From Peterkaempfera podocarpi (GTDB taxonomy: Bacteria > Actinomycetota > Actinomycetes > Streptomycetales > Streptomycetaceae), in assembly GCF_042466665.1 (NCBI RefSeq), contig NZ_CP162102.1, forward strand, positions 1,984,001 through 2,048,000: a stretch of 64,000 nt of DNA. The letters are read 5' to 3'. A program made the position numbers and the translations under genes. This document shows, piece after piece, positions 1 to 7,769 of the stretch. The notes beneath the pieces are model-generated. The model saw nothing but the letters and a program-made list of their open reading frames with translations. It was not told where the DNA came from and searched no databases. Position 1 is the stretch's first letter, and the number at the start of each line of letters is the position of its first letter.

Positions 1-96
1 CATCAGCGGCCCGTACTCGCTCTGCAGGGTGCGCAGCAGGTCGGCGGCGGCCCCGGTGAGGCCGACGCGGGGGGCCTGGCGGGAGGCCTGGGTCAT
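1..96 (-). CDS. DUF779 domain protein, 3' end cut off by window edge
   Basis: Only the first 32 residues are present. The protein starts at ATG 96 (MTQASRQAPRVGLTGAAADL...) and runs off the left edge. The AADLLRTLQSEYGPLM pattern matches the N-terminus of DUF779 proteins, small Cys-containing proteins usually encoded right after an aldehyde dehydrogenase of the AldA/ExaC type. Here it lies 59 bp downstream of such a gene on the same strand, so co-transcription is likely. The biochemical role of DUF779 is not known. The family call rests on the short N-terminus plus the neighbour. Confidence 0.75.
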   Translation of the reverse strand, partial: MTQASRQAPRVGLTGAAADLLRTLQSEYGPLM

Positions 97-155
97 GGCG
101 GCTCCTGGGGTGCCCGGGGCGGGGCCGCCCGGGGAGGGCGGCCCCGCGGTGGCGG

Positions 156-1679
156 TCAGAACAGGCCGAGGGCCTGGTCGGAGTAGCTGACCAGCAGGTT
201 CTTGGTCTGCTGGTAGTGCTCCAGCATCATCCGGTGGTTCTCGCGGCCGATACCGGAGTTCTTGTAGCCGCCGAAGGCGGCGTGCGCCGGGTAGAGGTGG
301 TAGGAGTTGGTCCACACCCGGCCCGCCTGGATGGCGCGGCCCGCCCGGTAGGCGGTGGCACCGTCGCGGGTCCAGACCCCGGCGCCGAGGCCGTAGAGGG
401 TGTCGTTGGCGATCCGGACGGCGTCCTCGAAGTCGTCGAAGCGGGTGACGGAGACCACCGGCCCGAAGATCTCCTCCTGGAAGATCCGCATGCTGTTGTC
501 GCCCTCGAAGACGGTGGGGGCGACGTAGTAGCCGCCGGAGAGTTCGCCGCCGAGGTCGACCCGCTCGCCGCCGGCCAGGATCTTGGCGCCCTCGGCGCGG
601 CCGATGTCCAGATAGGAGAGGATCTTCTCCAGCTGGTCGTTGGAGGCCTGGGCGCCGACCATGGTGTCGGTGTCCAGCGGGTTGCCCTGGCGGATGGTGC
701 CCACCCGCTCCAGCGCGTCCCCCAGGAAGCGGTCGTAGACCGAGGCCTGGATCAGCGCGCGGCTGGGGCAGGTGCAGACCTCGCCCTGGTTGAGGGCGAA
801 CAGGGCGAACCCCTCCAGCGCCTTGTCGTAGAAGGCGTCCTGGACGTCGGCGACGTCCTCGAAGAAGACGTTGGGGCTCTTGCCGCCCAGCTCGAGGGTG
901 ACGGGGATCAGATTGCCGCTGGCGTACTGCATGATCAGGCGTCCGGTGGTGGTCTCGCCGGTGAAGGCGATCTTGCGGATGCGGCTGCTGGAGGCGAGCG
1001 GCTTGCCGGCCTCCACACCGAAGCCGTTGACCACGTTGACCACGCCGGGCGGCAGCAGGTCGGCGATCAGCTCCATCAGCAGCAGGATGGACGCCGGGGT
1101 CTGCTCGGCGGGCTTGAGGACCACCGCGTTGCCCGCGGCGAGGGCGGGGGCGAGCTTCCAGACCGCCATCAGCAGCGGGAAGTTCCACGGGATGATCTGG
1201 CCGACGACGCCCAGCGGCTCATGGAAGTGGTACGCCACGGTGTCGTGGTCGAGCTGCGAGAGCCCGCCCTCCTGGGCGCGGATCGCACCGGCGAAGTAGC
1301 GGAAGTGGTCCACTGCCAGCGGCAGGTCGGCGGCCAGGGTCTCGCGGACCGGCTTGCCGTTCTCCCAGCTCTCGGCGACGGCCAGCATCTCCAGGTTGTC
1401 CGCGATGCGGTCGGCGATCCGGTGGAGCACCAGGGCCCGTTCGGCCGGGGAGGTGCGGCCCCAGGCGGGGGCGGCGGCGTGGGCGGCGTCCAGCGCCAGC
1501 TCGATGTCCTCGGCGCCGCTGCGCGGGACCTCGCAGAAGGTCCGGCCGGTGACCGGGGTGGGGTTCTCGAAGTAGCGGCCCTGGACCGGCGGGACCCACT
1601 GGCCGCCGATCCAGTTGCCGTAGCGCGACTGGTAGGTGGCCGGGCTGCCCGGTCGGCCCGGCGGCTGGTAGACCGTCAT
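156..1679 (-). CDS. NAD-dependent aldehyde dehydrogenase (AldA/ExaC-like)
   Basis: A 507-residue cytoplasmic enzyme that oxidises aldehydes to carboxylic acids with NAD(P). Visible motifs are PWNFPLLMAVWKLAPAL (about 164-180), the cofactor-binding FTGETTTGR (about 239-247), the general base Glu263 in TLELGGKSPN and the nucleophile Cys302 in NQGEVCTCPSR. The length is normal for the family. Start ATG 1679 is chosen because AAGGAGG lies just upstream; the frame is open further up but that part is not protein-like. It is followed by DUF779 and preceded by a GAF-domain regulator on the same strand, a common arrangement for the acetaldehyde/chloroacetaldehyde-type ALDH. The true substrate cannot be read from sequence. 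Confidence 0.95.
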   Translation of the reverse strand: MTVYQPPGRPGSPATYQSRYGNWIGGQWVPPVQGRYFENPTPVTGRTFCEVPRSGAEDIELALDAAHAAAPAWGRTSPAERALVLHRIADRIADNLEMLAVAESWENGKPVRETLAADLPLAVDHFRYFAGAIRAQEGGLSQLDHDTVAYHFHEPLGVVGQIIPWNFPLLMAVWKLAPALAAGNAVVLKPAEQTPASILLLMELIADLLPPGVVNVVNGFGVEAGKPLASSSRIRKIAFTGETTTGRLIMQYASGNLIPVTLELGGKSPNVFFEDVADVQDAFYDKALEGFALFALNQGEVCTCPSRALIQASVYDRFLGDALERVGTIRQGNPLDTDTMVGAQASNDQLEKILSYLDIGRAEGAKILAGGERVDLGGELSGGYYVAPTVFEGDNSMRIFQEEIFGPVVSVTRFDDFEDAVRIANDTLYGLGAGVWTRDGATAYRAGRAIQAGRVWTNSYHLYPAHAAFGGYKNSGIGRENHRMMLEHYQQTKNLLVSYSDQALGLF

Positions 1680-1746
1680 GGGTGGCGCCTCCTTGCGCTG
1701 GTGGCGCGCCCCCGGCCCGCCCGGGGACGGCGCTGCGACGGCGACG

Positions 1747-3105
1747 CTAACCGCGGGGAGGTTGCCGCAGGGTTGCGGCGCGAGCACGGGCCACTCCTCC
1801 GGCGGCCATTCCCCCGGCGGCCGGCCGCACCCCGAGCGCGGCCAGGTCGGCGGCCAGCAGGGTGCGGCGCGGCGAGCCGGACGGCAGGGCGCGCAGCGCC
1901 GCCTCCAGCAGAGCCGGGTCGGAGCGGCCCTCGGGGCGCAGTGCCCATCCGGCGAGCAGTTCGGGGCCGGCGTGGTGGAGCAGTACCGCCCGCAGCTCGC
2001 CCGCCAGCGCCTGCCGTTCCTCGATCACCCCGGGGGCCTCGGAGCGCGGCAGTACCGGACCGGGGCAGCGCTGGAGGGCCTGGCGGTGGGCGCCGCGCGC
2101 CAGCAGTCCGCGGACCTCGTCGGCGTCGGTGTCCGCCGGCACGGTGAGCCGGTAGGGCCGGGAGGCCAGCAGGGTGTCGCCGACCAGCCGTCGCAGCCGG
2201 GCGATCTCGGCCCGTACGGTGACCCGGGCCGACTCCTCCTCGTGCAGCAGCGCGGCGAGGGCGTCGGCGGTGAGGCCCTGCGGATGGCGGGTGAGCAGCA
2301 GCATGATCTCGGAGTGGCGTGGCGACAGCTCCTGTACCCGGCCGTCTACGGTGAGCAGCGCCCGGTCACGGCCGAGGACCTCCAGCCGGACGCCGGCCGG
2401 GCGGGACGTCCGGCGGGTCCGTGCGGCGGGAAGGGGTGCAGACTGCCGCAGCCGGAGCTCCGCCTCGGCGGCTGCCGCGGCGGCCCGTACCAGGGCGAGG
2501 GCCTGCGGGGCGGCGACATGGTCGCCACCCGTGACGTCCAGCACGCCGAGGACCGCCCCGGTGCGGGGATCGTGGAGCGGTGCCGCCGCGCAGCTCCAGG
2601 GGTGGACGGCGCGGGAGAAGTGCTCGCCGGCGAAGATCTGCACGGGGTGGTCCAGCGCCAGTGCGGTTCCGGGGGCGTTGGTCCCGGCCTCCTCCTCCAG
2701 CCAGCAGGCGCCGGGGAGAAAGCCCATCTGCTCGGCGCGGAGCCGCAGTCCGGGATGGCCCTCCACCCAGAGCAGCCGTCCTGCGGCGTCGGCGATGGCG
2801 ACGATCTGGCCGGCGTCGCAGGCCGGCTCCACCAGGAGGCTGCGCACCAGCGGGAGGACGGCCGCCAGTGGGTGGTCGCGACGGCGTCGGCGCACCTGCT
2901 CCTCGGAGAGTGCCATCGCGGGGGTGGTGTGCTCGGGGTCGACGCCGCTGCGGGCGCAGCGCCGCCAGGAGTCCAGCACCACCGGCCGGATGCCGTCGGC
3001 GCGTCCGGTGCAGACGAAGGACTCATGGGCACCCGCTGCGGCACGGCGGGCGGCGGCGGGGTCGGTCCCCTGCGGCCAGGCGATCCACGGGCTGGACACG
3101 GCCAT
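1747..3105 (-). CDS. GAF-domain transcriptional regulator
   Basis: A 452-residue cytoplasmic regulator. The N-terminal half (about 30-210) contains the SWRRCARSGVDPE motif and a GAF-like sensor region, as in AcoR-type activators (GTALALDHPVQIFAGEHF, VLGVLDVTGGD). Unlike AcoR there is no AAA+ sigma-54 domain. Instead a helical, winged-helix-like C-terminal part follows (ELSPRHSEIMLLLTRHPQGL, VTVRAEIARLRRLVGD, about 240-310). It sits 67 bp upstream of the aldehyde dehydrogenase on the same strand and probably controls it in response to an aldehyde or alcohol. Start ATG 3105 has a weak ribosome site; a GTG one codon upstream is possible. Confidence 0.85.
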   Translation of the reverse strand: MAVSSPWIAWPQGTDPAAARRAAAGAHESFVCTGRADGIRPVVLDSWRRCARSGVDPEHTTPAMALSEEQVRRRRRDHPLAAVLPLVRSLLVEPACDAGQIVAIADAAGRLLWVEGHPGLRLRAEQMGFLPGACWLEEEAGTNAPGTALALDHPVQIFAGEHFSRAVHPWSCAAAPLHDPRTGAVLGVLDVTGGDHVAAPQALALVRAAAAAAEAELRLRQSAPLPAARTRRTSRPAGVRLEVLGRDRALLTVDGRVQELSPRHSEIMLLLTRHPQGLTADALAALLHEEESARVTVRAEIARLRRLVGDTLLASRPYRLTVPADTDADEVRGLLARGAHRQALQRCPGPVLPRSEAPGVIEERQALAGELRAVLLHHAGPELLAGWALRPEGRSDPALLEAALRALPSGSPRRTLLAADLAALGVRPAAGGMAAGGVARARAATLRQPPRG

Positions 3106-3491
3106 CACCCCGTTCGGCTGAATGGGAGGCGGCGCGGGCCGCGCTCTTCGGGCGCAGCGTAGTGCGGTCGGCGGCGCTCGGCCATGGGGCGCGGGGCGGC
3201 CGGCATCCGGCCGATGGGGATGGCGCTGCGTCAACAAGCGTTCGACCATGGGTGATCGGTCACTCGTGGGGCGTGGCGGACCGGTGGGGGTGCGGACCGG
3301 CGGGGCGCCCTGGTGGGGGTGCGGCCCGGGCCGACGCCGCCTGGCGCCCCGTCCGGCCGCGCCACCCGGCGGGCCCCGGCGTGACCCCGGCCGCCCACGG
3401 CGCGGCCTCCTGCACACCCGACCGGCATGAGGTGGCCTCCCACCGGCGATACATCCCTCGGGGTCCGCCGTTCCCGGGGAGGCACGACGCC
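3106..3491. other. Gene-free divergent intergenic region
   Basis: 386 bp between the divergently transcribed GAF regulator and DUF3800 gene. The open frames here are Gly/Arg/Pro-rich and not protein-like. It must hold the promoters of both genes, but I cannot pick confident -35/-10 pairs. The segment 3225-3275 is the least GC-rich part and the most likely regulatory portion. Confidence 0.5.
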
Positions 3492-4340
3492 ATGTGGATG
3501 GTCTTTGTCGACGACAGCAAGACGGACCAGGTGCCGCGCGCCGGCCTGGGTCAACTGGTCGCCCTGGGCGCGGTGTTCGTCCCGGAGGAGGCGCTCGCTC
3601 CGTACGCCGCCCGGCTGGCGGAGCTGCGCCGGGATCTCGGCGTCCCCCCGGAGGTGGAGCTCAAGTGGAACCCGGGGCGGGCAGCTCCGGCCTTCTGGCG
3701 CACCGCCGGGCCCCGGCTGCGCTCCGCGCTGCGGCGCGGGATGCTGGAGCGCGCCGCCGAGCTGGGCATCCGCTCGGCGGTCGTGGTGTGGGACCGGGGG
3801 CATCTGGACTGGCCGATGCGGGACCGGGTCGAGCCGGCCATCCTCTCCTATCTCTATGAGCGGATCGAGCGGTTCCTCGCCGAGCAGGACGCCCGTGGTG
3901 TGGTGATCGCCGACGAACCCGGGTACGGCGGCGGGTTCTGGCTGCGCGCCGCCAAGGAGCTCACCGAGTCCGGGACGCCGCATGTGGCGCCGGAACGGGT
4001 GACCCTGCCGATCCTGACGGCGCCCTCGCATCTGGTGCCGCATCTGCAGCTGGCCGACCTGGTCGCCGCGGCCACCACCGCCGCCGTGGCCGGCCGCCCC
4101 GCGGGGCTCGATCTGCTGGACCCCTTGACCAGGCTGGCCCGGCGCAATGACGAGGGCCGCATCGGCGGGGCGGGGCTGGTGCTGTGGCCGCCCCAGCTGA
4201 TGGATCTGCACTACTGGCTCTTCGGTGAACGGGTCTACCAGCGGCGCGGCCGGGAGCACCGGCTGGGGCCCCCGTCGGCGACCCCGGACCGCACCGGCCG
4301 CACCTTCCAGCACACCGACGGTCTGGGCCATCCGGCCTGA
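3492..4340 (+). CDS. DUF3800 domain protein
   Basis: A 282-residue soluble protein beginning MWMVFVDDSK. The VFVDDSKTDQ start, a central VVIADEPGYG segment (about 138-147) and a C-terminal HLQLADLVAAA (about 182-192) are the three conserved acidic blocks of DUF3800. That family is predicted to have an RNase H-like fold with conserved Asp residues, and its function is not established. DUF3800 genes often occur near phage or defence genes, but the neighbours here are ordinary. ATG 3492 has GGGGAGG about 9 bp upstream; the Met two codons later is an alternative. The gene converges with the DUF3291 gene. Confidence 0.8.
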   Translation: MWMVFVDDSKTDQVPRAGLGQLVALGAVFVPEEALAPYAARLAELRRDLGVPPEVELKWNPGRAAPAFWRTAGPRLRSALRRGMLERAAELGIRSAVVVWDRGHLDWPMRDRVEPAILSYLYERIERFLAEQDARGVVIADEPGYGGGFWLRAAKELTESGTPHVAPERVTLPILTAPSHLVPHLQLADLVAAATTAAVAGRPAGLDLLDPLTRLARRNDEGRIGGAGLVLWPPQLMDLHYWLFGERVYQRRGREHRLGPPSATPDRTGRTFQHTDGLGHPA

Positions 4341-4413
4341 CCCGGCCCCACGGCCCCGCGGGCCGGTGAAGGCCGCAGGACCGCAGGGCGGGCAACGCGC
4401 GTCCGACGGCTGG

Positions 4414-4896
4414 TCAGTCGGCGGCGGGGGCAGCGACGACGGGAGCCGGGAAGGTGTCGCGGAGGGTGAAGGCCTCCGGGGTGGGACCGTGGGTGCGCAG
4501 GGTCGTCAGACGGTGCTCCGCGTCGGCGACGGTGGGTCGCACCCCTGCCGGCACCCACCACAGTGCGGCCATCGCCTCGGTCTCCTGGGCGAACCACTCA
4601 CGCCGCCGCTTGAGCACATCGCGGTGGGGGGCGGCGTAGACGTAGTCGAGAAGGGCCTGCCGGTCGCGCCAGACGGACATGTTGACGATCAGCCAGTCGT
4701 CGTCGAAGACGCGGACCGCGGTGGCGTTGCCGTCCTCGGTCCTGAGCCGCCAGACGAAGCCGTCGGCGGCGTCGGCCACCGCGTTGACCGGGTCCAGTGC
4801 GGCGGTGAAGTCGGCGAGTCGGGGGCTGTCGATGGGGGCGAGCAGTCGGGCGATGTTCACCTGGGCGAGTTCGTATCGGTTCGGCTGCGACGTCAT
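4414..4896 (-). CDS. DUF3291 domain protein
   Basis: A 160-residue protein, MTSQPNRYELAQVNIARLL. The YELAQVNIAR start, GFVWRLRTEDGNATAVRV, the VNMSVWRDRQALLDYVY core and the LWWVPAG motif are those of DUF3291, small ferredoxin-like alpha/beta-barrel proteins related to antibiotic-biosynthesis monooxygenases. No catalytic residues are established for the family. It is followed upstream by an HxlR regulator in the same orientation (44 bp apart), so the two may be co-transcribed. The substrate is unknown. Confidence 0.85.
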   Translation of the reverse strand: MTSQPNRYELAQVNIARLLAPIDSPRLADFTAALDPVNAVADAADGFVWRLRTEDGNATAVRVFDDDWLIVNMSVWRDRQALLDYVYAAPHRDVLKRRREWFAQETEAMAALWWVPAGVRPTVADAEHRLTTLRTHGPTPEAFTLRDTFPAPVVAAPAAD

Positions 4897-4940
4897 GGCC
4901 GCAGGCTACGGGAGTGCGGTGTACGCGCGGGGGCTCCGCA

Positions 4941-5576
4941 CTATCCGGCGGCGCGCAGCGCCTCGGCCAGCGGGGAGTCGCCGAGGACGGTGAGGTGCTC
5001 CTGCTTCGCAGCCGCGCCCAGGGTGGTGCGGTGCTCGGCGAGGGCGGCGGCGGTGGTGTCGTCGAGGGTCAGGACCGCGTCGGGGTGGTCGGCCGGTCCG
5101 TCGGCCCAGGCGGGTTCGGCCGGGTCCAGCAGCAGATGGAAGAGGCCGCCGGGGAGGCGGATCTCCGCGGTGCCGGTGGCCTGCGGGGCCGCCTCGCCCA
5201 GCACCTGGAGCAGCGGGAGGGCGAGCCAGTGCACCCGGACGGCCTCGGTGGGGGCCGGCGTGCCGAGTTCCACGGCGCCCCAGGCGGCGAGTGCGGCGAG
5301 GACGGGGCGCAGGGCGCGGCCGCGCGGGGTCAGCTCATAGGTGTGGCTGTTGGCGGCGCGTCCGAGCCGGCGGCGCTCGATCAGGCCGTCGGCCTCCAGT
5401 TCCTTGAGCCGGGAGGCGAGCACGTCGGTGGAGACGCCGGGCAGGTCGGCGTGGAGGTCGGTGTAGCGGCGGGGCCCGGCGAGGAGTTCACGGACGATCA
5501 GCAGGGTCCAGCGCTCCCCCACGGTGTCCAGGGCTCGGGCGACGGCGCAGTAGTGGGCGTAGCTTCGGCGCGGCAT
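4941..5576 (-). CDS. HxlR-family transcriptional regulator with C-terminal SCP2-like domain
   Basis: 211 residues. The N-terminal 100 residues are a canonical HxlR winged helix: CAVARALDTVGERWTLLIVRELLAGPRRYTDL, GVSTDVLASRLKELEADGLI and YELTPRGRAL. The HxlR-typical Cys is present near residue 10. The C-terminal half resembles the SCP2-like ligand-binding domain found in many actinobacterial HxlR proteins. It is divergent from an aminotransferase gene. A dense cluster of inverted repeats lies 23-56 bp upstream of its start, so it likely controls itself and possibly the aminotransferase. The ligand is unknown. Confidence 0.92.
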   Translation of the reverse strand: MPRRSYAHYCAVARALDTVGERWTLLIVRELLAGPRRYTDLHADLPGVSTDVLASRLKELEADGLIERRRLGRAANSHTYELTPRGRALRPVLAALAAWGAVELGTPAPTEAVRVHWLALPLLQVLGEAAPQATGTAEIRLPGGLFHLLLDPAEPAWADGPADHPDAVLTLDDTTAAALAEHRTTLGAAAKQEHLTVLGDSPLAEALRAAG

Positions 5577-5598
5577 GGAGCCAGCATAGCCATATGGT

Positions 5599-5632
5599 TG
5601 GACTTTCCAAGTCCATACTTGGTAGAACCAAG
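5599..5632. promoter_or_regulatory. Nested inverted repeats, probable HxlR operator
   Basis: Three overlapping perfect inverted repeats: TGGACTT-TCC-AAGTCCA (5599-5615), CCAAGT-CCAT-ACTTGG (5607-5622) and CTTGGT-AGA-ACCAAG (5618-5632). The segment is AT-rich compared with its surroundings and lies between divergent hxlR and aminotransferase starts, where both promoters must be. Confidence 0.65.
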
Positions 5633-5674
5633 CTGCATCGAGGTTCGCACGCTCCGAGGAAGGGGAGGCCGCAC

Positions 5675-6886
5675 ATGGAGTTCCGGCAGTCCGGCAAGCT
5701 CGCGGGGGTCTGCTACGAGATCCGCGGGCCGGTGATCGAGCAGGCCAATGCCCTTGAGGAGGCCGGCCACAGCGTGCTGCGGCTCAACACCGGCAATCCC
5801 GCGGCGTTCGGGTTCGAGGCGCCGGAGGAGATCGTCCAGGACATCATCCGCAATCTGCCCCGCGCCCACGGCTACAGCGACTCCCGCGGCATCCTGCCAG
5901 CCCGCCGGGCGGTCGCCCAGTACTACCAGCAGCGGGGCGTGGCCGGGGTCGAGGTGGACGACGTCTACCTGGGCAACGGCGCCTCCGAGCTGATCTCCAT
6001 GGCGGTGACGGCACTGGTCGACGACGGCGACGAAGTCCTGGTTCCGGCACCGGACTTCCCGCTGTGGACGGCGGTGACCACGCTGGCCGGCGGCCGGGCG
6101 GTGCACTACCTCTGCGACGAGGGGGCGGACTGGTTCCCGGACCTGGACGACATGGCCTCAAAGATCACCGACCGCACCAAGGCGATCGTGGTCATCAACC
6201 CCAACAACCCCACGGGGGCGGTGTATCCGCGCGAGATCCTGGAGGGCATCCTCGATCTGGCCCGGCGCCACCAGCTGATGGTCCTCGCCGACGAGATCTA
6301 CGACAAGATCCTCTACGACGGCGTGGAGCATCACTGCCTGGCCGCACTGGCCCCGGACGTGGTGGTGCTGACCTTCAACGGACTCTCCAAGTCCTACCGG
6401 GTGGCAGGCTTCCGCTCCGGGTGGCTGGTCGTCTCGGGCCCCAAGCACCACGCCAGGGACTACCTGGAGGGCCTCACCATGCTCGCCGGTATGCGGCTGT
6501 GCCCCAATGTCCCGGCGCAGTACGCGGTGCAGGCGGCGCTCGGCGGCAGGCAGTCCATCGAGGACCTGGTCCTGCCCACCGGCAGGCTGGCCGAGCAGCG
6601 CGATGTGGCGTACCGGGCGCTCAACGAGATCCCCGGGGTGAGCTGCGTCAAGCCGAAGGGCGCCCTGTACGCCTTCGCCCGGCTGGACCCGGCGGTGCAC
6701 CGCATCGAGGACGACGAACGGTTCGTGCTGGACCTGCTGCTCAGGGAGAAGATCCACATCGTGCAGGGCACCGGTTTCAACTGGCCGCGCCCCGACCACT
6801 TCCGCATCCTCACGCTGCCCAGGGCGGACGATCTGGAGGTGGCGATCAGCCGCATCGGGCGGTTCCTGGCGGGCTACCGGCAATAG
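5675..6886 (+). CDS. PLP-dependent aminotransferase, AlaA-like (class I/II)
   Basis: A 403-residue cytoplasmic aminotransferase, probably forming alanine or another amino acid from glutamate and pyruvate. Fold-type I landmarks are visible: LNTGNPAAFGF, YSDSRGILPARRAVAQYY, INPNNPTGAVYP, LADEIYDKILYD and the PLP Lys239 in NGLSKSYRVAGFRSGW. Length and sequence match the actinobacterial AlaA/AspC group. Start ATG 5675 is preceded by AGGGGAGG. It is divergent from hxlR and shares its operator-like region. The exact amino acid specificity is an inference. Confidence 0.92.
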   Translation: MEFRQSGKLAGVCYEIRGPVIEQANALEEAGHSVLRLNTGNPAAFGFEAPEEIVQDIIRNLPRAHGYSDSRGILPARRAVAQYYQQRGVAGVEVDDVYLGNGASELISMAVTALVDDGDEVLVPAPDFPLWTAVTTLAGGRAVHYLCDEGADWFPDLDDMASKITDRTKAIVVINPNNPTGAVYPREILEGILDLARRHQLMVLADEIYDKILYDGVEHHCLAALAPDVVVLTFNGLSKSYRVAGFRSGWLVVSGPKHHARDYLEGLTMLAGMRLCPNVPAQYAVQAALGGRQSIEDLVLPTGRLAEQRDVAYRALNEIPGVSCVKPKGALYAFARLDPAVHRIEDDERFVLDLLLREKIHIVQGTGFNWPRPDHFRILTLPRADDLEVAISRIGRFLAGYRQ

Positions 6887-6971
6887 CCCGAGTTTACTGA
6901 TGAGGCCCTGTCACAACCCTGGGTGTGCGCAGTACAACGCTGCTAGTCTCATGCAGCCCGCTGGACACGGC

Positions 6972-6999
6972 CGGACACCGGGTAGACACCCGGTGTCCG
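6972..6999 (+). promoter_or_regulatory. 12-bp perfect hairpin in leader of sigma factor gene
   Basis: Arms CGGACACCGGGT (6972-6983) and ACCCGGTGTCCG (6988-6999) enclose the tetraloop AGAC. A TAGTCT -10-like hexamer lies at 6944-6949, which would place the hairpin in the 5' leader of the sigma factor mRNA. No U-tract follows, so it is not a classical terminator, although it could end read-through from the aminotransferase. Confidence 0.6.
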
Positions 7000-7100
7000 C
7001 CCTGCTGACGGACGCGGGCGCACCTTGGGCCGCATCGGCCCGATGGTCCTGGGCGCATCGGCCGGGGCAGCACAGAGCCGGCCTGAGCCCACGCCGCACC

Positions 7101-7769
7101 GTGGGCGGGCACGGAGGGAGAGCGGAGATTCCCCAGGACACTGCCGATGCGCGGGAGTTCCACGACTTCTTCGAGCGTCACCACGCCGAACTCTCCCGCC
7201 TGGCCTACCTGCTCACCGGAGACCCGGACTCCGCCGACGACCTCGCGGCGGACGCCCTGGTGGAGGTGTGGCGCCACTGGGACCGGGTCCGGGCCGCCGA
7301 CCGTCCCGCGGCCTATGCCCGAGGGGTGGTCACCAACCTGGCCCGCAACCGGATACGTTCGCTGACCCGGGAGCGGCACCGCGTCGGTGTGGTCGCCGCG
7401 CTCTGGCGGGAACGCTCCGACGACCCCGACGTGCCCGCCGTGGTCGACGTGCGGACCGCCCTGGACCGGCTCCCGTTCCGCAAGCGTGCGTGCGTGGTAC
7501 TGCGGCACGCCTTCGACCTCTCGGAGCAGGAGACCGCCAGAGTGCTCGGCATCTCGGTGGGCACGGTCAAGAGCCAGACCTCGCGCGGTGCCGCCCAACT
7601 GGAGGCACTGCTGCGACCCGCCCCGACCGGCGCCCCGTACGATGCCCGGGAGCCCGCCGTCGACCGGCCACTGGGCGACACCGACCCGGCCGCACAGCGC
7701 CGGGCACCGCCGCGGCGCCGCGGACGGCGGTCCGTGGCAACCGTCGGGGGAAAACGGGAGGAGGAGTGA
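7101..7769 (+). CDS. SigE-family ECF RNA polymerase sigma factor
   Basis: About 222 residues. Region 2 is clear (FHDFFERHHAELSRLAYLLTG, DDLAADALVEVWRHWDRV, PAAYARGVVTNLARNRIRS), and so is region 4 (ALDRLPFRKRACVVLRHAFD, SEQETARVLGISVGTVKSQT). It belongs to the actinobacterial SigE-type ECF group. The last 50 residues are Pro/Arg-rich. The start is uncertain: GTG 7101 is in frame but has no good ribosome site, whereas GGAGGGAG (7113-7120) points to an ATT at 7128. Its stop overlaps the ATG of the next gene by one base, so a membrane partner is translationally coupled. Confidence 0.88.
   Translation: MGGHGGRAEIPQDTADAREFHDFFERHHAELSRLAYLLTGDPDSADDLAADALVEVWRHWDRVRAADRPAAYARGVVTNLARNRIRSLTRERHRVGVVAALWRERSDDPDVPAVVDVRTALDRLPFRKRACVVLRHAFDLSEQETARVLGISVGTVKSQTSRGAAQLEALLRPAPTGAPYDAREPAVDRPLGDTDPAAQRRAPPRRRGRRSVATVGGKREEE

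Noticed and set aside
216..2147. Long plus-strand open frame over the aldehyde dehydrogenase gene
   Set aside because: Gly/Val/Gln-rich reverse-frame shadow caused by high GC3; no family features, and the minus strand encodes a clear ALDH.
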